Below are positions 1-6,122 of a DNA stretch of 6,945 nt, piece after piece (position 1 is the stretch's first letter; each line of letters opens with the position of its first letter). Both the position numbers and the translations under genes were made by a program. The notes below the pieces were generated by a model that saw only the letters and a list, made by a program, of their open reading frames with translations, did no database searches and was not told the origin of the DNA. Source of the DNA: Deltaproteobacteria bacterium (GTDB lineage: Bacteria; Desulfobacterota; Desulfovibrionia; Desulfovibrionales; Desulfovibrionaceae); assembly GCA_031253875.1 (NCBI GenBank), contig JAIRVN010000232.1, positions 1-6,945 on the forward strand, read 5' to 3'.

Positions 1-547
1 GGGGGCGCAGGTCACCCTGCTGGATGTCAAGATAGACCGCTTGCGGTACCTTGCCGACATTTTCGGCAGCAGTCTTACCACAGCGGCTTCCAATCCCCAT
101 ACCGTGGCCGAAGCCGTGCGCGATGCTGACCTCGTAGTGGGCGCGGTGCTGATTCCCGGCGCCAGGACCCCGCAACTGGTGAGTGAAGAAATGGTCAAGA
201 GCATGCGGCCGGGCAGCGTGCTGGTGGATGTTGCCATTGACCAGGGTGGTTGCATTGCCACCATGGATCGCGTCACCAACCACAAAAATCCGATCTTCGT
301 GAAGCACGGCGTCCTCCATTACGCTGTAGGCAATATGCCGGGCGCGGTGCCGCGCACCTCGACCTTCGCCCTGACCAACGTCACCATGCCCTATGTCCTG
401 CAACTGGCGGACAAAGGCTGGCAGGCCGCCTGCCGCAGCAACACGGCCCTGGCCAAAGGCGTGAACATCACGAACGGCGCATGCACGTATGAAGCAGTGG
501 CAGTGGCGCAGGAACTGGCGTATACGCCGATTGAAAAACTGTTGTAG
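1..547 (+). CDS. ald: Alanine dehydrogenase, C-terminal half (5' end outside window)
   Basis: NAD-dependent L-alanine dehydrogenase, which interconverts alanine with pyruvate and ammonia in the cytoplasm. The reading frame is open from base 2 to the TAG at 545-547, giving 181 visible residues of a protein usually about 370 long, so the N-terminal substrate-binding half is off the left edge. Seen directly: the end of the second Rossmann strand, [11 protein letters not shown], whose Asp (codon 23-25) is the expected NAD-ribose contact; [23 protein letters not shown], with the family's catalytic Asp at codon 239-241; and the signature [16 protein letters not shown]. The C-terminus closes normally with the ELAYTP-type end, with no sign of decay. 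moeA follows after 33 bp without a convincing terminator, so the two may share a transcript. The internal TTG at 41 is not a start, because homology continues upstream of it. In sulfate reducers this enzyme would let alanine serve as a carbon and electron source (family knowledge). Confidence 0.95.
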   Translation, partial: GAQVTLLDVKIDRLRYLADIFGSSLTTAASNPHTVAEAVRDADLVVGAVLIPGARTPQLVSEEMVKSMRPGSVLVDVAIDQGGCIATMDRVTNHKNPIFVKHGVLHYAVGNMPGAVPRTSTFALTNVTMPYVLQLADKGWQAACRSNTALAKGVNITNGACTYEAVAVAQELAYTPIEKLL

Positions 548-580
548 CTTGGGCTGATACGCCCCGCATCCCGGAGGCGC

Positions 581-1819
581 ATGCAAGGTTTTTTTGAAGT
601 GCTCACGGTAGAGCAGGTGGTACGCCTGCTCTCCGCGTTTGCTCCTCTGCCGCCGGAACAGGCGAACCTGCAGGAAAGCGACGGCCGCGTTCTGGCCGAA
701 GACATGATCGCCGGAGAAGATCTGCCCCTTACCGACCGCGCGGCCATGGACGGCTATGCCCTGCGCGCGGCGGACACCTTCGGCGCAACGGAGAGCAACC
801 CGTCGTACCTGCAATGCGTGGGCAATTTTGACATCCGGACGCCTCCCAATCTTGCGCTGCAGCCGGGACAATGCGCAGGCATTGTTACCGGAGGCATGCT
901 GCCCGCTGGAGCGGACGCCGTGGTCATGGTGGAATATACCCACGCCCTGGGGGAAGGCATGGTGGAGATCCGCCTGCCTGTAGCGCCCGGCGCGCACGTG
1001 ATGCTGCAAGGAGAAGATGTGCGGGCCGGCGGCTTGCTCCTGCCCACAGGCGCCCTGCTCCGGCCACAGGAAGTCGGCCTGCTGGCCGCGTTGGGCAAGA
1101 CACGGATTCCGGTGCGCAAACGCCCGCGTGTGGCTATTATCTCCACGGGCGACGAACTCGTTGACGTCAACGCAACGCCCAAGCCCGGACAAGTACGCGA
1201 CGTCAACAGCGCCACCCTTGCCTGCCTCGTACGCCGCGCCGGAGGGACGCCCATCCTGCTCGGCTTGGCGCCGGACGAACTCGGCGCATTGCGCGCCCAA
1301 GTGCGCAAAGCGCTCAATATGGCGGACTGTGTCCTGCTTTCCGGCGGCAGTTCCATCGGTATATGCGATTTGACGGTGCGCGTACTGCAATCCTTTCAAA
1401 ACGCACGCATCCTGTGTCGCGGCGTCGCTCTTTCGCCGGGCAAGCCGCTCATCGTCGCGGATATAGCCGGAAAAGCCGTCTGGGGTCTGCCCGGACAGGT
1501 CACTTCAGCTCAGGTGGTGATGCTGGTGCTGGGGCAGGCCTTTATCCGCCATCTGCAAGGCTGGAAAAATCCCTTCGACCAGGCGCTCTGGCCGCAACAG
1601 AAGGCCGTGCTCGCCAAAAATATCGCGTCGCGCCAGGGCAGGGAAGATTATGTGCGGGTTCGTCTCGAACAAGAGAGCACGGGCGAATGGCTGGCCGCGC
1701 CCATTCTCGGCATGTCCGGCCTGCTGCGCTCTTTAACGGACGCGCATGGACTGGTGCGCATCCCCGCCTCGCTGGAGGGGCTGGAAGCGCGCCGGCAGGT
1801 CGATGTGCTGCTGTTTTAG
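581..1819 (+). CDS. moeA: Molybdopterin molybdenumtransferase MoeA (gephyrin-like, Glp type)
   Basis: Inserts molybdate (or tungstate) into adenylylated molybdopterin, the last general step of molybdenum cofactor synthesis, in the cytoplasm. The protein has 412 residues, a normal MoeA length. N-terminal MoeA domains I/II carry DRAAMDGYALR (residues 52-62, conserved Asp57) and TGGMLPAGADAVVMVE (103-118). The MoCF-binding domain carries STGDELV (188-194), SGGSSIG with a conserved Asp263 just after it, PGKP (286-289) and GLPGQVTSA (302-310). A C-terminal beta domain follows from about residue 335. The sequence differs from E. coli MoeA at SGGVSVG (here SGGSSIG) and GLPGNPVSA (here GLPGQVTSA), but catalytic positions remain. 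The start ATG at 581 has GGAGG at 573-577, only 3 nt away; no better in-frame start exists. It probably serves molybdenum/tungsten enzymes such as formate dehydrogenases (inference). It converges with sppA, leaving 7 bp between stop codons. Confidence 0.95.
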   Translation: MQGFFEVLTVEQVVRLLSAFAPLPPEQANLQESDGRVLAEDMIAGEDLPLTDRAAMDGYALRAADTFGATESNPSYLQCVGNFDIRTPPNLALQPGQCAGIVTGGMLPAGADAVVMVEYTHALGEGMVEIRLPVAPGAHVMLQGEDVRAGGLLLPTGALLRPQEVGLLAALGKTRIPVRKRPRVAIISTGDELVDVNATPKPGQVRDVNSATLACLVRRAGGTPILLGLAPDELGALRAQVRKALNMADCVLLSGGSSIGICDLTVRVLQSFQNARILCRGVALSPGKPLIVADIAGKAVWGLPGQVTSAQVVMLVLGQAFIRHLQGWKNPFDQALWPQQKAVLAKNIASRQGREDYVRVRLEQESTGEWLAAPILGMSGLLRSLTDAHGLVRIPASLEGLEARRQVDVLLF

Positions 1820-1826
1820 CTGGAGC

Positions 1827-2729
1827 TCAGTAGAGATACAAAAATTCCGGCAAAGTCGTACGGGCGTCCAAGTCAATGCCCAGCAAGCTCGCCAGCAGTT
1901 CGCGCAGACGCCTCCCTTCCACGGGCTGTTCCAGAAGCGGAACCCTGTCTTCCACGTGAGCCGCCGCGCGCAGTTGGCGCAGCGTTTCCGCCTGCCCGCC
2001 CAACGCATCGACAAGCCCCAGTTCCAGAGCTTTGGTTCCTGTCAGAATGCGTCCGTCGGCAATATCCCGCACCTTTTCCTCGGGCAGCTTCCTGGCCTGC
2101 GCAACGAGCGCGACAAAATTCGCGTGCATATCATCCACGATTTCCGTCAAATATGCACGTTCATCTTCGGTCATGGGACGAAAGGGAGTACCCGCGTCTT
2201 TGTACCTTCCAGAGGCGATGCTTTCGCGGCGCAGTCCAAGCTTATCCATCAAACCCTGGACTTGCGGTATTTCCATTTTGACGCCGATGGATCCCGTGAG
2301 CGTCGACGGCGTGGCCAGCACACGCTCCGCCGCCAGGGCCACCATAAGACCGCCGGAAGCGGCCACACTGCCCATGGAAGCATAGACCGGCTTTTTAGCG
2401 GCCAGACGTTTGAGCGCGTCATACAACTCATGCGAAGCGGCCGCGCCTCCACCCGGAGAGTTCACGCGCAGCAATACGCCTTTTACGCTCTTGTCGCGCG
2501 TCAGGCGATCTATCCAGGCCAGCAGCTTCCCGGTATTGCCGATGAATCCTTCCACGCGCACTACAGCCACATATTCACGCCCGAATATGTTGTCTTCGTC
2601 CTCGGCCAGCCAGTTTCCAAGCGTCACCAGCGCACCGCTCAACACAATGCACGTCCCCAGCCAGAAAAGTACCGGATGCCGTTTACGGAACGGTTTTTTG
2701 ATATTCTGCGCAGAGGCTACTGTGTCCAT
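1827..2729 (-). CDS. sppA: Signal peptide peptidase SppA (peptidase family S49)
   Basis: Membrane-anchored serine protease that degrades cleaved signal peptides and other membrane peptides. With the ATG at 2729 it has 300 residues, the length of short SppA forms. A basic stretch (KKPFRKRHP, 11-19) precedes one transmembrane segment at about 20-40. The S49 core follows: VNSPGGG (89-95), ASGG with nucleophile Ser125, and SGRYKDAG with general base Lys177. The Ser-Lys distance of 52 matches Bacillus SppA (Ser147/Lys199). TGTKALELGLVDALGG (230-245) is the usual C-terminal family motif. The frame stays open to an ATG at 2795, but that would place the rpsA terminator hairpin inside the coding sequence, so I reject it. 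GTG at 2741 is another option. No clear Shine-Dalgarno precedes 2729. It lies downstream of rpsA on the same strand, so expression probably depends on terminator read-through or a weak local promoter. Confidence 0.92.
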   Translation of the reverse strand: MDTVASAQNIKKPFRKRHPVLFWLGTCIVLSGALVTLGNWLAEDEDNIFGREYVAVVRVEGFIGNTGKLLAWIDRLTRDKSVKGVLLRVNSPGGGAAASHELYDALKRLAAKKPVYASMGSVAASGGLMVALAAERVLATPSTLTGSIGVKMEIPQVQGLMDKLGLRRESIASGRYKDAGTPFRPMTEDERAYLTEIVDDMHANFVALVAQARKLPEEKVRDIADGRILTGTKALELGLVDALGGQAETLRQLRAAAHVEDRVPLLEQPVEGRRLRELLASLLGIDLDARTTLPEFLYLY

Positions 2730-2752
2730 ACGCCGACTCACGGTGTTTGCAT

Positions 2753-2781
2753 TGAATAAAAATCCCCCTGCCGTTGCGCAA
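2753..2781 (-). promoter_or_regulatory. Possible weak sppA promoter overlapping the rpsA terminator
   Basis: On the minus strand TTGCGC (2776-2781) and TATTCA (2753-2758) are separated by exactly 17 bp and would start RNA shortly before the sppA ATG at 2729. The -35 match lies in the terminator loop. The match is poor at several positions and may be chance. It is listed because sppA otherwise has no promoter of its own after the terminator. Confidence 0.2.
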
Positions 2782-2790
2782 CAGGGGGAT
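2755..2790 (-). terminator. Rho-independent terminator of rpsA
   Basis: On the minus strand, 22 bases after the rpsA stop codon, ATCCCCCTG (2782-2790) pairs perfectly with CAGGGGGAT (2762-2770) across an 11-nt loop, and the stem runs into TTTTTATT (2755-2762). A 9-bp stem with a G-run followed by U's is a textbook intrinsic terminator. It separates rpsA from sppA and fixes the sppA start downstream of it. It would limit, not necessarily abolish, read-through into sppA. Confidence 0.9.
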
Positions 2791-2812
2791 ATCATGGCCT
2801 GTTCCCGAAATA

Positions 2813-4534
2813 TTACGCTTCTTCCGCCTCTTCTTCCAATTTCTGTTTTATCAGATCGCCGAGGTTCTGTCCGGCTTCAGCGGAACCTGTCCGGAATTCT
2901 TTGGGTTTTTTGCGTTCATTTTCGTCGGCCACCTGCTTGATGGACAGGCCCAAGCGGCGTTCTTCCGCGCTCACATGGATAACCTTAGCCTGGATCTCCT
3001 GGCCTTCCTTGTAGAGTTCAGCAGGAGTCTTCACCTTCTTGCTGGAAAGCTCGGAAACATGCACCAAACCTTCAATGCCTTCCTCAACTTCCACAAACAT
3101 GCCGAAGTCGGTGATATTGGTGACTATACCCTTGACAGGGGTGCCCACAGGGTAGGCGCCCGGCACATGCGCCCAGGGATCTTCCACCAGTTGCTTGACG
3201 CCCAGGGTAAACTTCTCGTTTCCCTGATCCACGGTCAGCACCTTGGCCTGCACGGTATCGTTCACTTTGTACAGTTCGTTGGGGTGGCGCACCTTTTTGG
3301 TCCAACTGATGTCCGACACATGGATAAGGCCGTCAATGCCGTCCTCAATGCCGATGAACATGCCAAATTCGGTGATGTTCTTGATAACGCCCTCAAGCAC
3401 GGTGCCTTCAGGGTAGCGTTCGGCCACCAGATCCCACGGATTGGGTTTGATCTGCTTCATGCCGAGGGAAATACGCTTTTTCTCGGCATCCACGCCCAAG
3501 ATGACGACTTCCACTTCGTCGCCCACGCGTACCATCTGGGATGGATGACGCAGTTTTCGGGTCCAGGACATTTCGGAAATATGCACAAGGCCTTCTACGC
3601 CGGATTCCAGTTCCACGAAAGCTCCATAGTCAACCAGATTTGTCACCTTGCCGGTGCATCTGGCATTTTCGGGAAAGCGGGCGGTGATATCCTGCCAGGG
3701 ATCGGCCACCAGTTGTTTCAGTCCCAGAGAAACTTTCTGCGTAGCCTTATCAAAGGAAAGCACTTTGAGTTCCAGTTCCTGTCCCATGGTGATCATTTCC
3801 TTGGGATGGCGGATGCGCTTCCAGGACATGTCGGTAATATGCAAAAGACCATCCAGGCCACCCAAGTCGACAAACACGCCGTACTCCGTGATATTTTTCG
3901 CGCGGCCCTTGACCACCTGGCCCTCGTCAAGGGTCAGAAGCAGATCATTGCGCTTGGAGTCGCGTTCTTCCTCAAGCAGCACACGGCGCGATACGATAAC
4001 ATTGCTGCGGCGACGATTGATCTTGAGTACCCGGAATTCGTACTCCTGGTTCACCAGGGCGTCCATATCAGGCACAGGGCGCAAATCAACATGCGATCCG
4101 GGCAGAAAGGCCTCCACACCATGAAGGTCCACAGTATAGCCTCCCTTGATGCGGCGCACGATATGCCCGGTAATGGTGCCGTTCTTTTCCTGCACCTCTT
4201 CAAGCTGATCGAAGAGCTGCATGCGTTTGGCCTTTTCAAAGGAAAGCATAATGGTGCCTTCCATTTCATTCTTCCGCGCCACGAACACATCCACCCGATC
4301 GCCGACCTTGACCATCAGGTTTCCGGCACTGTCTTTGAACTCGTGAGCAGGGATCTGCCCTTCGGACTTGAAGTTCACGTCCACCAGCACATTGCCGCCT
4401 TCCACGCGTACCACTTCACCCTTGACGATGGAGCCTTCCTCCAGATCACCAAAATCCGTGGAAAGGTAGTTTTCAAGCGCGCTCTCAAAACTGATCTCGG
4501 CATCCTGCCCCATGTTGTCTTTATGTGTTACCAT
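2813..4534 (-). CDS. rpsA: 30S ribosomal protein S1
   Basis: RNA-binding protein of the small ribosomal subunit that captures mRNA leaders for translation initiation. The 573 residues contain six S1 (OB-fold) repeats at roughly 33-101, 118-185, 203-273, 290-360, 377-447 and 464-534. Domains 3-6 show the repeated pattern of NITEYG/DYG/EFG/DFG, then G-L-x-H-x-S-x-x-S/W, then LGxKQ near the domain end. Domains 1 and 2 are more divergent, as usual for the ribosome-binding part. A lysine-rich linker and an acidic tail (EEEAEEA) end the protein. The start ATG at 4534 is supported by GGAGG on the minus strand at 4546-4550 (11-nt spacing) and by AAGG abutting the ATG; Met8 has no such site. Its own promoter lies at 4579-4607 and a strong terminator follows. 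Essential housekeeping gene, intact. Confidence 0.98.
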   Translation of the reverse strand: MVTHKDNMGQDAEISFESALENYLSTDFGDLEEGSIVKGEVVRVEGGNVLVDVNFKSEGQIPAHEFKDSAGNLMVKVGDRVDVFVARKNEMEGTIMLSFEKAKRMQLFDQLEEVQEKNGTITGHIVRRIKGGYTVDLHGVEAFLPGSHVDLRPVPDMDALVNQEYEFRVLKINRRRSNVIVSRRVLLEEERDSKRNDLLLTLDEGQVVKGRAKNITEYGVFVDLGGLDGLLHITDMSWKRIRHPKEMITMGQELELKVLSFDKATQKVSLGLKQLVADPWQDITARFPENARCTGKVTNLVDYGAFVELESGVEGLVHISEMSWTRKLRHPSQMVRVGDEVEVVILGVDAEKKRISLGMKQIKPNPWDLVAERYPEGTVLEGVIKNITEFGMFIGIEDGIDGLIHVSDISWTKKVRHPNELYKVNDTVQAKVLTVDQGNEKFTLGVKQLVEDPWAHVPGAYPVGTPVKGIVTNITDFGMFVEVEEGIEGLVHVSELSSKKVKTPAELYKEGQEIQAKVIHVSAEERRLGLSIKQVADENERKKPKEFRTGSAEAGQNLGDLIKQKLEEEAEEA

Positions 4535-4545
4535 CCTTACCTAAG

Positions 4546-4550
4546 CCTCC
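4546..4550 (-). promoter_or_regulatory. Ribosome binding site of rpsA
   Basis: GGAGG on the minus strand, 11 nt before the ATG at 4534. The spacing is a little long, but a second purine run (GTAAGG) touches the start codon. Together they favour the first ATG over Met8. Confidence 0.6.
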
Positions 4551-4578
4551 GGCAAAAAATTTCCCACTCGGGTCAGCG

Positions 4579-4607
4579 TGCATAGCAGGAAAACAGGCGA
4601 TTGGCAA
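4579..4607 (-). promoter_or_regulatory. rpsA promoter (sigma70-type, extended -10)
   Basis: On the minus strand TTGCCA (-35, 4602-4607) and TATGCA (-10, 4579-4584) are spaced by exactly 17 bp. The -10 is preceded by TGC, giving the extended -10 arrangement TGnTATnnn. Transcription would begin near 4572, leaving a leader of about 38 nt that includes the GGAGG site. The -35 box ends 14 bp from the inverted repeat of the neighbouring scar, so the promoter core appears to have escaped the rearrangement. Confidence 0.6.
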
Positions 4608-4621
4608 GGTTGTTGCGCCCG

Positions 4622-4642
4622 GCTGTCGATAGTGTCGACAGC
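4622..4642. repeat. Inverted repeat, 8-bp arms
   Basis: GCTGTCGA (4622-4629) and TCGACAGC (4635-4642) are perfect reverse complements around a 5-base spacer TAGTG. The right arm is also part of the first 18-bp tandem repeat. No T-run follows on either strand, so this is not a typical terminator. It could be a protein-binding site or part of a mobile-element end. Confidence 0.75.
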
Positions 4643-4668
4643 AAATTAAGTGTCGACAGCAGGTTAAG
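4633..4668. repeat. Two tandem 18-bp repeats, possible insertion-sequence end
   Basis: TGTCGACAGCAAATTAAG (4633-4650) is followed directly by TGTCGACAGCAGGTTAAG (4651-4668), with 16 of 18 bases identical. A further partial TGTCGA start lies at 4624, and TTGAC at 4669 continues the phase weakly. Each unit begins with the palindrome TGTCGACA. Ends of IS21-family elements are known to begin with TG and to carry several such internal repeats for transposase binding, so a solo IS end or excision scar is my reading (inference). An operator array is the alternative. The repeats stop just before a toxin gene that has lost its 5' part. Confidence 0.7.
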
Positions 4669-4676
4669 TTGACTGA

Positions 4677-4769
4677 TTGGTCTGGATTAATTACCCTTAC
4701 CGGGCTATCTACGTCCGCTTTGTCGGCATGCATGCACAGTATGACGCTATTGACCCTCAAACCTTATGA
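4677..4769 (+). pseudogene. higB: 3' remnant of a HigB-type mRNA interferase toxin
   Basis: Thirty codons ending in TGA at 4767-4769 encode a peptide with NYPYRAIYVRFVGMHAQYD and then an AIDPQTL end. This matches the C-terminus of HigB toxins of the host-inhibition family (typical ends: VWINYPYR..YIRFVGTHAQYDAID), which cleave ribosome-associated mRNA. The frame is closed upstream by TGA at 4674-4676, and nothing resembling the first two thirds of HigB (normally about 100 residues) is found between here and rpsA. The gene is therefore truncated at its 5' end, with the break close to 4670, exactly where the 18-bp repeats end. The antitoxin remnant follows after 9 bp in the usual higB-higA order. 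The residue match is by eye and strong over about 28 positions. No activity is expected. Confidence 0.85.
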
Positions 4770-4774
4770 GGTGA
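4768..4774 (+). promoter_or_regulatory. Ribosome binding site of the higA remnant
   Basis: GAGGTGA is a near-perfect Shine-Dalgarno sequence, with GAGG 7 nt before the ATG at 4779. It overlaps the higB stop codon, as expected for a translationally linked toxin-antitoxin pair. It is a better site than the one in front of the overlapping glycosyltransferase gene. Confidence 0.7.
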
Positions 4775-4778
4775 CGCT

Positions 4779-4922
4779 ATGATAAAACCTATCCGTAACG
4801 AAGATGACTACAGAGATGTTCTCAATTCAGATGGAGCAAAACGAAATGGCTCCAAAAGACTTAAAACCGAGTCCGGAATGATCGGCGCTACTGTCTCGAA
4901 TGTGCTTATGGCGGGCAAATGA
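4779..4922 (+). pseudogene. higA: HigA-type antitoxin remnant, 47 codons, probably internally deleted
   Basis: The ORF begins MIKPIRNEDDYRDVL, which matches the conserved N-terminus of HigA antitoxins encoded behind HigB (typical MxIRPIRTEADYxAAL). It ends with IGATVSNVLMAGK, resembling the recognition helix region of their HTH domain (typical IGSRxRVSEVLNGK). Normal members are about 100-140 residues, so the middle (roughly 20-80) and the part after the HTH are missing; residues 16-32 match nothing I recognise. It has a strong ribosome binding site and no internal stop, so it may still be translated. Its TGA overlaps the ATG of the glycosyltransferase gene (ATGA, 4919-4922), suggesting possible translational coupling. 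N-terminal identity is good; the HTH assignment is tentative. DNA binding or antitoxin activity is unlikely. Confidence 0.7.
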
Positions 4923-6106
4923 AAAGTCTCCGCCCGATGGCGGGGTATCCTCTGCTCCGGGCTGTGCTTGACAAACCCATGCGCGTCATGCTCCCGGAGC
5001 ATTCCCCGGAATGTGTCAAGTCGCACCTCATAGTACCGGATCATACCCCCGTAGCTCCCATCATCCGGCGGGAATTCGGCCTGAATCCCGGCAGCATGGA
5101 AGAACCGCGCTGGCATGAGCATATCCCGGACCTGCGCATCCATGAACTGTCGGGCGTACTGCTCTGCAACGGCGCGCTCTATTCCGGCGCCGGGGGATTT
5201 TTCCCGGAAAGCGTCAGAGTGTTCGATCAGCATAACCATATAAGGCGCTATTATCATTATCGTGATAATTGTTTCTTACGCAGGCTGGGCAACGGCTATT
5301 ATATTCCTCAGCGTTATGACGATGACCGGGAAGCGGCTTTGCTGGAATGCGAGGAGATTGTGCTGCCTTTTTTCACCATGCAGGCTGTGTATGGTCACTG
5401 GCTCCTCGAGGGGCTTACCTGTCTCTGGGCCTGGGAGCACGTCCGTCGCCTTGCCGGAGGCCGGAGGCCAAAACTGCTGCTTGCTCCCATTCGTGAAGTC
5501 CCGGCGTATGTAAAAGATTTTTGTCTGCCGTTCGGCATTACGGAGGATGATTACCTTTTTCCCACCTCCTCCTGTATGCGCCTGCACAGGCTTTTTCTGC
5601 CCACGCGGGCATACATGCACATGGCCTATGTTTCCGCCATGGCCAAGGATATCTGGAAGCGTATCGCCGCTTATTATGACACAGCATCTTCTTTGGACGG
5701 TCTGGAAAAGATGTATATATCACGGAGGCGGGTCAAGACGCGCAGCCTGCTGAATGAGTCAGAGTGCGAGGAGCTTTTTATCCGGCATGGTTTCCATGTT
5801 ATCCACCCGCAGGAATTGAGCCTGGCGGATCAGATGCGTCTTTTTGCCGAGGCTCGCTATATTGCCGGTCCTGTGGGCAGCGGCATGCACAATGTTGTTT
5901 TTTCGCGGCATCCCGGTGCGCTGAAAACGCTCTTTTTAGCGCCGCGCGACTTTGCTTCTCTCTCCGCTATAGCAGTCATTGAGCAAAGCTATGGGCGGAC
6001 GGCGAATTTTGTGTACGGACAGGAACGCCAAAAAGGCGGCCCAAATACGTGGAGCCTTGATGTTGCAAATCTGGAAGAGGCTGTGGAACAATGGCTGAAA
6101 GAATAA
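4919..6106 (+). CDS. Glycosyltransferase family 61 protein (capsular/surface polysaccharide type)
   Basis: The protein has 395 residues and no signal peptide or membrane segment, so it is probably cytoplasmic. The C-terminal GT61 (DUF563) domain is recognisable: YGHWLLEGL (158-166; the family's HW motif), YISRRRVKTRSLLNE (266-280), GFHVIHPQELSLADQMRLF (291-309), and ARYIAGPVGSGMHNVVF (312-328). The last usually reads GAGLTN in the family; here it is GSGMHN. Members transfer sugars (xylose or related) to glycans, and bacterial ones sit in capsule or LPS clusters; donor and acceptor cannot be told from the sequence. The ATG at 4919 is the first possible start after an in-frame TAA at 4862 and overlaps the higA remnant by 4 bp. 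Its own ribosome site is weak (GGCGGG). Met7 and Met21 are alternatives. The downstream methyltransferase-like gene follows after 16 bp. Confidence 0.85.
   Translation: MKSLRPMAGYPLLRAVLDKPMRVMLPEHSPECVKSHLIVPDHTPVAPIIRREFGLNPGSMEEPRWHEHIPDLRIHELSGVLLCNGALYSGAGGFFPESVRVFDQHNHIRRYYHYRDNCFLRRLGNGYYIPQRYDDDREAALLECEEIVLPFFTMQAVYGHWLLEGLTCLWAWEHVRRLAGGRRPKLLLAPIREVPAYVKDFCLPFGITEDDYLFPTSSCMRLHRLFLPTRAYMHMAYVSAMAKDIWKRIAAYYDTASSLDGLEKMYISRRRVKTRSLLNESECEELFIRHGFHVIHPQELSLADQMRLFAEARYIAGPVGSGMHNVVFSRHPGALKTLFLAPRDFASLSAIAVIEQSYGRTANFVYGQERQKGGPNTWSLDVANLEEAVEQWLKE
4928..4945 (+). repeat. Short hairpin at the glycosyltransferase start
   Basis: CCGCC (4930-4934) and GGCGG (4939-4943) pair around a CGAT loop, extendable by one G-U and one C-G pair. 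It begins 7 bases after the start codon at 4919-4921. A second GGCGG at 4910-4914, just before the ATG, could compete for the same CCGCC and then cover the start. No T-run follows, so it is not a terminator. A role in translation control is speculative. Confidence 0.35.
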
Positions 6107-6122
6107 AAGGACGTCATGTCTC

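Noticed and set aside
554..569. GGGC/GCCC pair between ald and moeA as a terminator
   Set aside because: Only four base pairs and no T-run; more likely ald and moeA are read through.
754..1356. A 200-codon minus-strand frame inside moeA
   Set aside because: Ser/Arg/Pro-rich translation typical of the antisense of GC-rich coding DNA; moeA motifs on the plus strand explain the region.
1746..2759. A 337-codon plus-strand frame overlapping moeA and antisense to sppA
   Set aside because: It contains no recognisable domain, overlaps the moeA end out of frame, and sits opposite a complete SppA with its catalytic Ser and Lys.
2774..4585. A 603-codon open frame on the plus strand opposite rpsA
   Set aside because: It mirrors rpsA almost exactly, shows only the His/Phe-rich composition expected from reading antisense to S1 repeats, and the six S1 domains on the minus strand are unmistakable.
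4834..4854. GGAGC...GCTCC inverted repeat inside the higA remnant
   Set aside because: Five-base arms with an 11-base loop are expected by chance and no T-run follows on the plus strand.
4535..4918. Structured RNA, tRNA or CRISPR repeats in the longest gap
   Set aside because: No cloverleaf, no regularly spaced repeats beyond the two 18-bp units, and most of the gap is accounted for by the rpsA promoter, the repeats and the higBA remnants.
4808..5257. A 149-codon minus-strand frame opposite the glycosyltransferase N-terminus and higA remnant
   Set aside because: No family resemblance and no good ribosome site; it crosses the higA/GT61 junction that is well explained on the plus strand.
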